A DNA stretch of 10,427 bases from Bryobacterales bacterium (GCA_025462985.1 JAOAPP010000532.1:1-10427), one strand, 5' to 3'. Numbered from the stretch's first letter, positions 1 through 7,045 are shown. A program made the numbers and translations. Notes: generated by a model not told the origin, from the sequence alone.

Positions 1-1509
1 GAGGTATTTCGCCCCGTCACCGTCAAGAAATTTACGGAGCCGGGCAGTCCAGCCGACCAACCTGTTCTGCGCGCGCTCGGCTGGGATATGGATTCGCCTT
101 TTTCCAGCAATCGGGGCGAACTGTTTCCGATCGGATCCTATGGACATACCGGCTACACCGGCACGGAGATGTGGCTCGATCCGGTCTCGAACTCCTTCGT
201 CATTCTGCTGACCAATGTTGTTCACCCGCACGGAGTCAAATCGCTGAGTTCGCTGCGTTCGCGGATCGGAACTATCGTAGCGGCGGCATTTGGCCTCACT
301 GTTCCAGGAACCGTGGCGCTCACCGGGTATTCGGAAACGATCACGGGAGCGGGCGTCCATCGCGCGATCAATCGCGACGTGGCCACCAGCACGGGACTCG
401 ACATGCTGGAAAACACCAACTTTGTTGAACTACGGGGCAAGAAGGTTGGCCTGATCACGAACCAGACAGGGATTGATCGCAAGGGTCAGCGGGACGTGGA
501 TGTTCTGCTCGCAGCGGGGGTGAAAGTTGCGGGCTTGTTTTCGCCCGAGCACGGCTTTGCCGGAACAATGGACGCCGAGGTCAGCGACTCCAGAGATCAG
601 AAAACCGGACTGCCTATCACCAGCCTGTTTCAGCCGGATAAGCGGAGGCTCACAGCCAGCCAGATCGGGCACTACGATGCCATCGTTTACGACATTCAGG
701 ATGCCGGAGCACGCTTCTATACTTACTCCTGCACCATGCTCTACGCGCTCGAAGAAGCCGGCAAGGCAAAGAAATCATTCTTTGTGCTGGATCGGCCTAA
801 TCCGATCACCGGCACCCACATCGAAGGGCCCGCGATGGACAAAGATCTGGAATCCTTCGTGGGCTGCTACGACGTTCCGCTTCGTCACGGCATGACGTTC
901 GGGGAACTGGCAACGATGGCCAACTCTGAACAGCACTGGGGCACGGACCTGCACGTCGTGAAAATGAGCAACTGGCAGCGAGGCGACTGGTTCGATGCGA
1001 CCACTCTCGAATGGGTGAATCCTTCGCCGAATATGCGGAGCCTGAATGCCGCCCTTCTGTACCCGGGGATTGCCATGTTCGAAGCGGCGACGAATTTCTC
1101 GGTAGGGCGCGGCACGGACGCTCCATTTGAGCAGGTCGGGGCCGAATGGATCGACGGACCTGCCCTGGCTCAGTTACTCAATTCGCAACTGATCCCGGGC
1201 GTGCGAGTGTATCCGACCCGCTTCACTCCCTCGTCCTCAAACCTCAAAGGCAAGAACGTGAGCGGGATCCGGTTTGTCATCACGGATCGAGAAGCATTCG
1301 ACAGCACACGATTGGGGATTGAACTGGCCAGCGCTTTACAGAAACTGTTTCCGCGCAACCTGGACTTGGACAAATGTTCCAGGTTGATCGGAAACCGGGC
1401 TGTCGTCGAGTATTTGAAAGAGGGGAGAGACGCAAGCTTTATCTGGGCCAAGCTGCAGCAGGAAGCAGCAGCGTTTGCAGAGCGGCGTAAACCCTTCCTT
1501 CTTTATTGA
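1..1509 (+). CDS. namZ: Beta-lactamase-family / NamZ exo-N-acetylmuramidase fusion, 5' partial
   Basis: The frame is open from the first base of the window, so the start lies outside; 502 codons are visible, ending in TGA. Numbering from the first visible codon, residues 1-100 match the end of a class C beta-lactamase/serine hydrolase fold: HTGYTG at 49-54 is the third active-site motif (KTG equivalent), followed by the strand MWLDP and the usual final helix. After a linker (~100-140) comes a full DUF1343/NamZ (GH171) domain: LITNQTG (151-157), FSPEHG (180-185, with the Glu family work assigns to catalysis), YDIQDAGARFYTY (230-242), LDRPNP (263-268), NPSPNM (340-345) and RGTDAPFEQVGA (370-381). 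NamZ enzymes release MurNAc from the non-reducing end of peptidoglycan glycan. The N-terminal half probably acts on peptide or ester bonds, but its Ser-x-x-Lys motif is off-window. Secretion is expected from the role and cannot be seen. The neighbouring permease and symporter genes fit a salvage role (inference). Confidence 0.9.
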   Translation, partial: EVFRPVTVKKFTEPGSPADQPVLRALGWDMDSPFSSNRGELFPIGSYGHTGYTGTEMWLDPVSNSFVILLTNVVHPHGVKSLSSLRSRIGTIVAAAFGLTVPGTVALTGYSETITGAGVHRAINRDVATSTGLDMLENTNFVELRGKKVGLITNQTGIDRKGQRDVDVLLAAGVKVAGLFSPEHGFAGTMDAEVSDSRDQKTGLPITSLFQPDKRRLTASQIGHYDAIVYDIQDAGARFYTYSCTMLYALEEAGKAKKSFFVLDRPNPITGTHIEGPAMDKDLESFVGCYDVPLRHGMTFGELATMANSEQHWGTDLHVVKMSNWQRGDWFDATTLEWVNPSPNMRSLNAALLYPGIAMFEAATNFSVGRGTDAPFEQVGAEWIDGPALAQLLNSQLIPGVRVYPTRFTPSSSNLKGKNVSGIRFVITDREAFDSTRLGIELASALQKLFPRNLDLDKCSRLIGNRAVVEYLKEGRDASFIWAKLQQEAAAFAERRKPFLLY

Positions 1510-1528
1510 CAGGAAAGGCTGCCAGTTC

Positions 1529-1783
1529 CTAGCCCTCAGCCGCGGCAGCGTGTTTTGTCTTACTCCCTGGAGGACGCCCCCGACGCTTCGGCTCCGAGGG
1601 CGCCGCGCCGCCGTCTATCTCGCCCTCCGCGCCCGAAATCGTGGCCGTGGCTTCCTTCAGCCAGGAAGGCGGACGCCCTCTGCGGCGACCTCGGCCCCGG
1701 GCTAAGCGTTCCAGCGTAAGAATCGCCTCTTCGATCTGCTCGCGCTCAAGCCGTAATTCGGCGAGCATCTTGTCTACGTCCAA
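1529..1783 (-). CDS. Small basic protein with two AT-hook-like RRGRPP motifs
   Basis: This is an 84-residue protein read from a TTG start. An upstream in-frame start at 1840 would add 19 residues, but the TTG has GGGAGG eight bases before it and gives an N-terminus beginning with the amphipathic helix, so I prefer it. Residues 1-29 form a charged heptad-like helix (LAELRLEREQIEEAILTLER), probably a coiled coil for self-association. Two near-identical basic motifs follow, RRGRPP at 34-39 and 67-72, joined by an acidic/alanine-rich linker; RGRP is the core of AT-hook minor-groove binding motifs. A small DNA-associated or nucleoid protein is the natural inference, but no family name can be given and the function is unknown. 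Similar short proteins recur in Acidobacteriota (from memory). It ends in TAG, 19 bases from the convergent namZ stop, and no terminator separates them. Confidence 0.75.
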   Translation of the reverse strand: MDVDKMLAELRLEREQIEEAILTLERLARGRGRRRGRPPSWLKEATATISGAEGEIDGGAAPSEPKRRGRPPGSKTKHAAAAEG

Positions 1784-1791
1784 AATAAGAG

Positions 1792-1797
1792 CCTCCC
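1792..1797 (-). promoter_or_regulatory. Ribosome binding site deciding a TTG start
   Basis: GGGAGG on the - strand lies eight bases upstream of the TTG at 1783. No comparable site precedes the longer in-frame start at 1840. It therefore sets the start of the RRGRPP protein. Confidence 0.65.
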
Positions 1798-1818
1798 GCC
1801 ACCACCGAAGTGATGGAC

Positions 1819-1847
1819 TAGATAAATTGCTTGTTGCCAAATTGCAA
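1819..1847 (-). promoter_or_regulatory. Weak sigma-70-like promoter candidate
   Basis: On the - strand TTGCAA (1842-1847) and TATCTA (1819-1824) are separated by exactly 17 bases. They sit about 35 bases upstream of the TTG start of the RRGRPP protein. Each box matches consensus only moderately (4/6 and 3/6). The rest of the 174-base gap (1784-1957) shows nothing else convincing. Confidence 0.25.
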
Positions 1848-1957
1848 CGCTAGCAGGACAAACGAAGTTTAAATTGTTCAGCGGAACCGTTCAATATCGG
1901 CCGAGGTCCACCGGTTCTATCAGTACCAGAAATTATCGATAAAGATCGCCAATAGTT

Positions 1958-2632
1958 TTAGCGTTTCTTTGGGGGCACTGAAGTATTCCGGCTTTTCCAT
2001 CGGAAATAGAAGGGAACACCCAGCAACATTAGCCCCAATCCCATCAGCGATTCACGAGGGCGCATCGCAAACGAGTTCAAAAGCAGGGCGAACGCCACCA
2101 GCACAAAAAGTACTGGCACGACAGGATACGCCACTACCCGGTACGGCCGGATCATGTCAGGTCGCTTTTGTCGCAAGACAAAGACGGAAACAGCCGTCAG
2201 GAGGTAGAGAATCCAACTTCCGAAAATTACGAAGTTATAAAGATCGTCGTACCACCCGCTGAGAACGACCACACAGGACCATACGCACAGCATCACGATG
2301 GAGTTTCCCGGCGTGTTGTAAGCAGGGTGTACAACGGCCGCTGCTTTGAAGAACAAGCCGTCTCGCGCAATCGCGTAAGGAACTCTCGAACCGGAAAGAA
2401 TGGATCCGTTCAAAGCAGCAAAGATGGAAATCAAAACCGCAACCGTGACTGCTTTTCCCGCGAGCGGACCATGGATATGCGACATCACGTCGGCAGCTAG
2501 TCGCTTACTTCCGGCGACCTCCTCCGGTCCTAACACAAAGAAGTAGGCCAAGTTGATCAAAAGATAAGTAGCGATGACGGCCATTAGGCCGAAGATCAGC
2601 GATCTTGGCAAGTTCCGCTGCGGATTTTGGAT
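1958..2632 (-). pseudogene. C-terminal half of interrupted APC amino acid permease
   Basis: This is the continuation, in the same frame, of the permease begun at 3391; only the TAG at 2633-2635 separates the halves. The 224 codons after the stop begin IQNPQRNLPRS, the cytoplasmic loop that follows TM6 in LAT/SteT-like permeases. They then encode about six hydrophobic segments: TM7 (RSLIFGLMAVIATYLL), TM8 (VTVAVLISIFAALNGSIL with the usual SRVPYAIARDGLFF loop), two around YNFVIFGSWILYLLTAVSVF, and two more before the basic tail ending PPKKR. No sensible new start exists: the nearest usable codon is a TTG at 2611 inside the conserved loop, with no ribosome site. This half should not be made unless the stop is read through. 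Its sequence is otherwise well conserved, so the interruption is recent or a base error. Confidence 0.85.
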
Positions 2633-2635
2633 CTA
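2633..2635 (-). other. In-frame amber codon splitting the permease
   Basis: The - strand reads AGC ATG GTT TCC TCT TAG ATC CAA AAT. Relatives have Glu at the TAG position (pattern E-[IV]-x-NP just after TM6). A single base change from GAG to TAG accounts for it, with no frameshift on either side. Confidence 0.85.
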
Positions 2636-3391
2636 AGAGGAAACCATGCTGACGTTGTTCCATCCGTCGTATGCCCATAGAGCGCTGACCATTGCCAGGA
2701 AAAAGCCGCTTATTCCGCCGAGCGCGGGAATGGACCTGTGGAAATGGGAGAAATCTCCCTGCCCGGAAAACAAGCCCACGGCGATGACGGCGGCTATCAG
2801 CAGCATCTTGACAATCGTCACCACGACTTGTACTTTGCCGCCCGCCTGCACGCCGACATAATTAACGGCCCCAAGCAGGAGGATAAGCGCGATTGCCACA
2901 AGCTGGCCGTAGCGGAACTCGAGCGGACTTCCGCCGGGTCCGATGTGAAGTGGAACAACAACGAGTGGCCTGCCCAACACCGGATAAAAAACAATCAAGT
3001 ATGTGTAAAAGCCGGCGGCCAGCGTAGCAATGGATCCGCTTTTGGCGACCCAAAATTGAGTCCAGCCGTACAAATACCCCCAAAATGGACCGTATGCAGC
3101 GCGCAAATATACGTATTCTCCGCCGGCTTCCGGCATGGCAGCCGCGAGTTCGGCATACGTCAGGGCTCCGAAAAGGCTCAAAAGTCCGGCCACGATCCAG
3201 ACTGCAAATAGATTGTGGACCGAACCGACATATTGAATCATTCGGGAGGGAACCAGGAAAACGCCGCTGCCGATGACGGTACCGACCACGATGGAGACGG
3301 CGCTCCATGGCCCGAGGACACGCCGGAGAGAGGGCCCGGAGTGAGCGCTGACAGGCTCGTTAATCTGCGAGCTGATTGGATTCATTTTCAT
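2633..3391 (-). pseudogene. N-terminal half of interrupted APC amino acid permease (LAT/SteT-like)
   Basis: There are 252 residues before a TAG at codon 253; with the downstream half the intact protein would be 477 residues, normal for 12-helix APC permeases that move amino acids across the inner membrane. TM1 carries the substrate-site motif GTVIGSGVF (37-45). TM2 and its loop read ALTYAELAAAMPEAGGEYVY (76-95), highly typical of the LAT/SteT branch. TM3-TM5 follow, and TM6 is ALWAYDGWNN (237-246). I chose the ATG at 3391; ATG 3385 and a TTG at 3418 are alternatives, none with a strong ribosome site. The start overlaps the 3' end of the symporter gene by 32 bases, implying translational coupling in one transcript. 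Made alone, this six-helix half should not transport. Substrate cannot be read from sequence; amino acids released from wall peptides would fit the context (inference). Confidence 0.85.
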
Positions 3392-4811
3392 TAAGGACGA
3401 AACTCGCGAGGTAACCAACCGCCAATGTGGCGGAAGAGCCGAGGAGCACGTACCAGGTGTACGCCACCCTGGTTCGAAGAAGCAGTGTGACGATGAAGCC
3501 GGCAGCCATCCCGATAATCGCAGACCACTGGCCCGGACGCCTGGTCAGCACGCCTAATAGGAATACGCCGAGCAGAGCGCCGTACAGTACGGACGCGATG
3601 GAGAGCCCAGCTTCGAGAACGCTTCCCCAGTGTCGCGCCATCAAACCGACACCGAACAGCACGACGCCCCAGACAACGGTTGCATAGCGAGCAAACCGCA
3701 AGTATTCGGCTTCGGTGTGGTCAGGACGGAGGGGTTTCAGGAAATCCATGACGCTGGTGGAGGCAAGAGCATTGAGAGCCGCGCTGAGATTCGACATGGC
3801 GGCGGCGAGGATGGCCGCCATCAGCAGGCCTGCGACCCCGGGTGGAAGATTCGACCATATGAACTCGGGATAGGTTCTCTCCGGAATAGCGGGCGCGGGT
3901 CTCCCGGTATCGTGATAGTAGACGAAGAGCAGGACTCCGATCGTGAGAAACAGGGCGAACTGGAAGAAAATGAGAGCCCAGCTGGAGAACAAGGCGCGGC
4001 GGCTTTCGGCCTCGTTCTTTGCCGATAGCAGCCGCTGGACGAGCAACTGCTCCGTGCCGTGGCTGGCCATGGTCAGAAAGCACCCGCCGAGCAGTCCGCC
4101 CCAAAAGCTGTAGGTACGGCGGAAAAAGGCGAGCGTCGGGGAAAAGCGGAAATCGAAGAGCTGAAATTTGTGGGATGCTTCGGCAACGGCCACCACGTGA
4201 GGCCAGCCGCCGGGAATGAGGTGCAGGATGGCGAAAAAGCTGATGAGCGCGCCCGCAACATATAAGACCATCTGCACCACGTCCGTCCAGATCACGGCAG
4301 TCATGCCGCCTTCGAACGTATAGAACAGGGTGAGGCACACGATGAGGGCGATGGAGGCCAGTTCTCCGGTCTGGAGAATGATGGAGATCACGATGGAGAC
4401 TGCGAAAACGCGGACGCCTTCGGCAAGCGCCCGGAGCACCAGAAAGGTGCCGGCCGTAAACTTGCGGACGCGCGGTCCGAAACGCCGCTGCATCAATTCG
4501 TAGGCGGTGAACATTTCTCCGCGAAAGTAGCGGGGCAGGAAGAGGATCGAGATCACGATCCGGCCGAGCAGATACCCGAAGATCAATTGGAGAAACGTGA
4601 AATTGCCGCTGAAGGCGATCGCAGGGGTGCCGATGACCGTGAGCGTGCTGGTTTCGGCGGAGACGATGGAGAACGCGATCGCCCACCAGGGCGCTCCGCG
4701 TCCGCCGAGGAAATAGTCTTTAAGGGTCTTCTGGCTTTCTCTGAATCGTGCGCCGAACCATGTGATAAGGATGAGGTAGCCGGCGATAACCGCCAGGTCT
4801 GTAAGGCGCAT
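3360..4811 (-). CDS. Sodium/solute symporter (SSS family)
   Basis: This is a complete 483-residue inner-membrane protein of the SSS family (TC 2.A.21, LeuT fold), which couples Na+ entry to uptake of sugars, sialic acids or other small solutes. Visible family marks are the first helix and loop (YLILITWFGARFRESQKTLKDYFLGGR from 12), WAIAFSIVSAETSTLTVIG (43-61), FTAYELMQRRFG (101-112), TAVIWTDVVQ (171-180), GTEQLLVQR (252-260), and a serine-rich helix AAAMSNLSAALNALASTS (336-353) matching the region that supplies the Na2-site Ser/Thr. About 13 hydrophobic segments can be drawn, and length is usual. The start is the ATG at 4811; no clear ribosome site precedes it, but a TATTAT box lies ten bases upstream. 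It is followed by, and overlaps, the permease gene. Proximity to NamZ suggests a muropeptide-derived sugar or amino compound as substrate, but that is inference only. Confidence 0.92.
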   Translation of the reverse strand: MRLTDLAVIAGYLILITWFGARFRESQKTLKDYFLGGRGAPWWAIAFSIVSAETSTLTVIGTPAIAFSGNFTFLQLIFGYLLGRIVISILFLPRYFRGEMFTAYELMQRRFGPRVRKFTAGTFLVLRALAEGVRVFAVSIVISIILQTGELASIALIVCLTLFYTFEGGMTAVIWTDVVQMVLYVAGALISFFAILHLIPGGWPHVVAVAEASHKFQLFDFRFSPTLAFFRRTYSFWGGLLGGCFLTMASHGTEQLLVQRLLSAKNEAESRRALFSSWALIFFQFALFLTIGVLLFVYYHDTGRPAPAIPERTYPEFIWSNLPPGVAGLLMAAILAAAMSNLSAALNALASTSVMDFLKPLRPDHTEAEYLRFARYATVVWGVVLFGVGLMARHWGSVLEAGLSIASVLYGALLGVFLLGVLTRRPGQWSAIIGMAAGFIVTLLLRTRVAYTWYVLLGSSATLAVGYLASFVLNENESNQLAD

Positions 4812-4821
4812 GAAACCGTGG

Positions 4822-4827
4822 ATAATA
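4822..4827 (-). promoter_or_regulatory. -10-like box close to the symporter start
   Basis: TATTAT on the - strand ends ten bases before the ATG at 4811. If used, transcription would begin about three bases before the start codon, giving an almost leaderless message. No good -35 box is seen 16-18 bases further upstream, so the call is weak. Confidence 0.25.
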
Positions 4828-4912
4828 GCACGGCGTCTTGGTTTCCGTGTGTAGCTACAATGACGCTCAGGGAACTACTTTTAGCCGTTCAGCATCTAAT
4901 GCGATAGATTGG

Positions 4913-4942
4913 TTGCGGATTGCAGACGCTGTTCGTTATACT
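4913..4942 (+). promoter_or_regulatory. Promoter candidate for the secreted helical-repeat protein
   Basis: TTGCGG (4913-4918) and TATACT (4937-4942) are spaced by 18 bases. The -10 matches consensus at five of six positions, the -35 at three. The implied leader to the GTG at 5066 is about 115 bases. I see no recognisable riboswitch in it. Apart from this and the -10-like box at 4822, the 254-base divergent gap 4812-5065 holds nothing I can name. Confidence 0.45.
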
Positions 4943-5054
4943 CCGGCTTTAAATTCAAGGGAACTTGGAAGCCTGACCTGCAGCCCGTAGCTTTCGTAGC
5001 CTGAATGACTGCGGAAGTTCGCATACCAAACAGATTGACGTGGAATTCCCCCCA

Positions 5055-5060
5055 GGGAGG
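5055..5060 (+). promoter_or_regulatory. Strong ribosome binding site deciding a GTG start
   Basis: GGGAGG lies five bases before the GTG at 5066 and is preceded by a run of six C (5048-5053). TCCC (5047-5050) could pair with GGGA (5055-5058) around a four-base loop and partly mask the site. This settles the start at 5066 over the in-frame ATG at 5102. Confidence 0.65.
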
Positions 5061-5065
5061 TTGTC

Positions 5066-6463
5066 GTGGAGTTTTGCTTTTTGAGAGCGCGTAAGCCATT
5101 GATGGCGACGAGCGCAGCCCTCGTCCTTTTATTGGCGGGGCCTACCAGCTTGCCCTTGGCCGGGGCACAGGCTGCACCGGCCCAACAGCCTGCAGCAGGC
5201 GGTCAGCAGCCCGCAGCAGGCGGTCAGGCCGCACCGGCGAAGAATTATAAGGATCGCGGCGAGTACGACCTGTACAATCAGGCCGTTCAGCAGAGTAAGG
5301 ATCCGAAAACGCAGTTGCAGACCTTGCAAACCTGGCAGGATAAGTATCCGCAGACCGACTTCGGAACAGAACGATTGCAACTGTTCATCAACGCGCTCCG
5401 TCAGCTTGCTCCGAACGATCCGGCGGCCGCAAAGACACTGATCGACAAGTGCATTGCAGTGCTGAAAGTCGACCCCAAGAACTTTCAGGGGAACTACTTC
5501 CTAGCGTTGTGGGGACCGAGAGTGGGCGGGACGAGCCCTTCACCCGACCTCCTGAGCCAGGTCGATACAGCTTCGCACGGGGTCTTGGATAACCTGCCGC
5601 CGAAGCCGGCCAATATGTCCGATGCCGATTGGGACAAGGCGAAGGGCGCCATTCAGGCCATTGCTCACAATGCACTGGCATGGGAAGCGGTTCAGAAGAA
5701 AGATAACGCAACGGCGGAGAACGAGGACAAGGCCAGTCTTCAGGCGGATCCAACCCAGGCCAATGTGTCGGCCGGCTACGGAAGGATGCTGATCGACGAT
5801 AAGGACGACAAGAAGATTCCGCAAGCGCTGTTTGAGTATGCGCGTGCTTCCCAGTACGACGGAACGGGCGCACTTCCAGCCGACCAGCGTCAGAAACTGG
5901 CTGACTACGTGAAGACCCAGTACACGAACTTCCACGGAAATACAGAGGGTCTGGACCAATTGATGGCCCAGGCGAAGACTTCGCCGTTGCCGCCGGATGG
6001 ATTTGCGATCCAGAGCGCTAACGACTTGGCAAAGGGCCAAGCCGACGTTCTCAATCAGCGGATTCAAAGCGATCCGGCGTTCAAGATCTGGTACGCCATC
6101 AAGCAGAACCTCCAGGATAAGGGCGCTGCGTTCTTCACCAGCGACGTGAAGGATGTCGAGGTTCCTGGCGGTGCAGAAGGGGTCAAGAACTTCTCGGGAA
6201 CGGTGATTTCGCTCGATCCGGCCGACCGGCCGACCAAGGTTGTCCTGGGCGTCGAGGATCCCACCAAGCCGGATGCCACGCTCGAGTTCTCGCAGCCACT
6301 TCCGGCTGACGCGCTCAACGTCGTGAAGGTAGGACAGAAGATTGAGTTCTCGGGGATCGCCGACAGCTTCACCAAAGATCCTTACATGCTCACCTTCAAG
6401 GATCCGACTATCCCGGGCGTCAAGACGACCACGCCGGCCCGCACGGGCCGCAAGCGCCGATAA
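5066..6463 (+). CDS. Secreted helical-repeat (TPR-like) protein, function unknown
   Basis: This is a 465-residue protein from a GTG start with a strong ribosome site. Residues 1-36 look like a Sec signal peptide: basic N-region (R8, R10, K11), hydrophobic core ATSAALVLLLAG, and likely cleavage after AQA near 36. A low-complexity Ala/Gln/Pro/Gly stretch (37-58) holds two QQPAAGG repeats. Residues ~60-355 are helical, starting with YDLYNQAVQQ and TLQTWQDKYPQTDFGTERLQ, the helix pattern of degenerate TPR units in periplasmic proteins; further helices follow around 118-135, 191-230, 252-262 and 272-302. Residues ~374-449 switch to beta-rich sequence (FSGTVISLDP, KVVLGVED, GQKIEFSGIADSFTKDPYML) that could be a small OB-like barrel. 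The tail is basic (TGRKRR). Homologues are widespread in Acidobacteriota (from memory) with no assigned role; a periplasmic scaffold or binding protein is a guess. It is monocistronic, bounded by its own promoter candidate and a terminator. Confidence 0.85.
   Translation: MEFCFLRARKPLMATSAALVLLLAGPTSLPLAGAQAAPAQQPAAGGQQPAAGGQAAPAKNYKDRGEYDLYNQAVQQSKDPKTQLQTLQTWQDKYPQTDFGTERLQLFINALRQLAPNDPAAAKTLIDKCIAVLKVDPKNFQGNYFLALWGPRVGGTSPSPDLLSQVDTASHGVLDNLPPKPANMSDADWDKAKGAIQAIAHNALAWEAVQKKDNATAENEDKASLQADPTQANVSAGYGRMLIDDKDDKKIPQALFEYARASQYDGTGALPADQRQKLADYVKTQYTNFHGNTEGLDQLMAQAKTSPLPPDGFAIQSANDLAKGQADVLNQRIQSDPAFKIWYAIKQNLQDKGAAFFTSDVKDVEVPGGAEGVKNFSGTVISLDPADRPTKVVLGVEDPTKPDATLEFSQPLPADALNVVKVGQKIEFSGIADSFTKDPYMLTFKDPTIPGVKTTTPARTGRKRR
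5183..5224 (+). repeat. Two tandem 21-base repeats in coding sequence
   Basis: Two adjacent 21-base units (5183-5203 and 5204-5224) differ at two positions and each encode QQPAAGG. They lie in the linker just after the signal peptide. Copy number may vary between strains by replication slippage without breaking the frame. Confidence 0.8.
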
Positions 6464-6482
6464 CGAGCAGCACGTAAGCGCG

Positions 6483-6525
6483 AAAGGCCCCGCAGATCTC
6501 TCCGATCCGCGGGGCCTTTTCTTTT
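6483..6525 (+). terminator. Intrinsic terminator after the helical-repeat gene
   Basis: An 11-base-pair perfect stem (AAAGGCCCCGC at 6483-6493 with its complement at 6509-6519) is followed by TTTTCTTTT. It begins 20 bases after the stop at 6463. The convergent operon ends at 6542; read from that side the stem is the same but only three T follow, so it would terminate the - strand less well. Confidence 0.92.
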
Positions 6526-6541
6526 CTCTACCGACAGCCGT

Positions 6542-7027
6542 TTACATTTTGTAGCGGCCGAGATCATCCTCGTTCAGATTTTCAAGCCACTTGCGCAGTT
6601 CTTCGTTGTTCACCTTTTCTGAAACGCTGTTGGAATCCTTCGAAACCTTCAGAACCCGTTCTTCCACGTAGATCGGACAATCATGCCGTAACGCAAGCGC
6701 GAGAGCATCACTGGGGCGGGAGTCGACACTGATCGACTGTCCATTTCGCTCCAGCCAGATCAATGCGTAGAAGGTGTCGTCCTTCAACTCACTGACAACG
6801 ACTTTCGTGATCGAAGCTTCGAGCCCCATCAACAGCACTTTGATCAGGTCGTGCGTCATAGGCCGGGGCGTCGTCACCTTCTCGATCTCCAGGGCGATTG
6901 CGTTCGCCTCGTAGATGCCGACCCAGATGGGCAGTACGGAGTCTCCGGACATGTCCTTCAAAACAACGATGGGCATGTTGCTCATCGGGTCCATCATGAG
7001 CCCGCGGATTTTCATCTCAATTTCCAT
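6542..7027 (-). CDS. Bifunctional nuclease family protein (DUF151/BFN)
   Basis: This is a 161-residue cytoplasmic protein of the BFN (DUF151) family. Hallmarks in order are LPIWVGIYEANAIALE (32-47), RPMTHDL (55-61) and DSRPSDALALALR (102-114), the strongly conserved family core. After that comes an acidic C-terminal helix ending LRKWLENLNEDDLGRYKM. Plant and some bacterial members have reported RNase/DNase activity, but the role of bacterial homologues is poorly settled, so the nuclease label is by family only. The ATG at 7027 has GGAGG four bases upstream (7032-7036). It is the last gene of the operon, 18 bases after miaB. Pairing with a tRNA-modifying enzyme hints at RNA metabolism (inference). 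It ends just before the shared hairpin at 6483-6519. Confidence 0.93.
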   Translation of the reverse strand: MEIEMKIRGLMMDPMSNMPIVVLKDMSGDSVLPIWVGIYEANAIALEIEKVTTPRPMTHDLIKVLLMGLEASITKVVVSELKDDTFYALIWLERNGQSISVDSRPSDALALALRHDCPIYVEERVLKVSKDSNSVSEKVNNEELRKWLENLNEDDLGRYKM

Positions 7028-7045
7028 ATTGCCTCCGTAAATCCA

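Noticed and set aside
1886..1917. Possible stem GAACCG / CGGTTC between the permease and the RRGRPP gene
   Set aside because: Only six base pairs around a loop of about 20 bases and no T-run, so neither a terminator nor a convincing RNA.
1933..1942. Perfect 10-base palindrome TTATCGATAA downstream of the permease
   Set aside because: Too short to stand out, with no second copy seen and no promoter placed for it to act on.
2609..2611. TTG as a re-start that would make the permease C-half a separate gene
   Set aside because: It lies inside the conserved NLPRS loop with no ribosome site, and six helices alone are not a known permease form.
2633..2635. Amber codon recoded as an amino acid
   Set aside because: miaB, the RRGRPP gene and the deacylase all end at TAG at or near their expected C-termini, so TAG acts as a normal stop here.
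2168..3211. Long + strand open frames opposite the permease (2168-2500 and 2738-3211)
   Set aside because: They are antisense shadows of a conserved membrane protein; the composition is low-hydrophobic and no family is recognisable.
4949..5065. Riboswitch or structured RNA in the long leader before the helical-repeat gene
   Set aside because: Read by eye, only short chance pairings appear and no known riboswitch core is recognisable.
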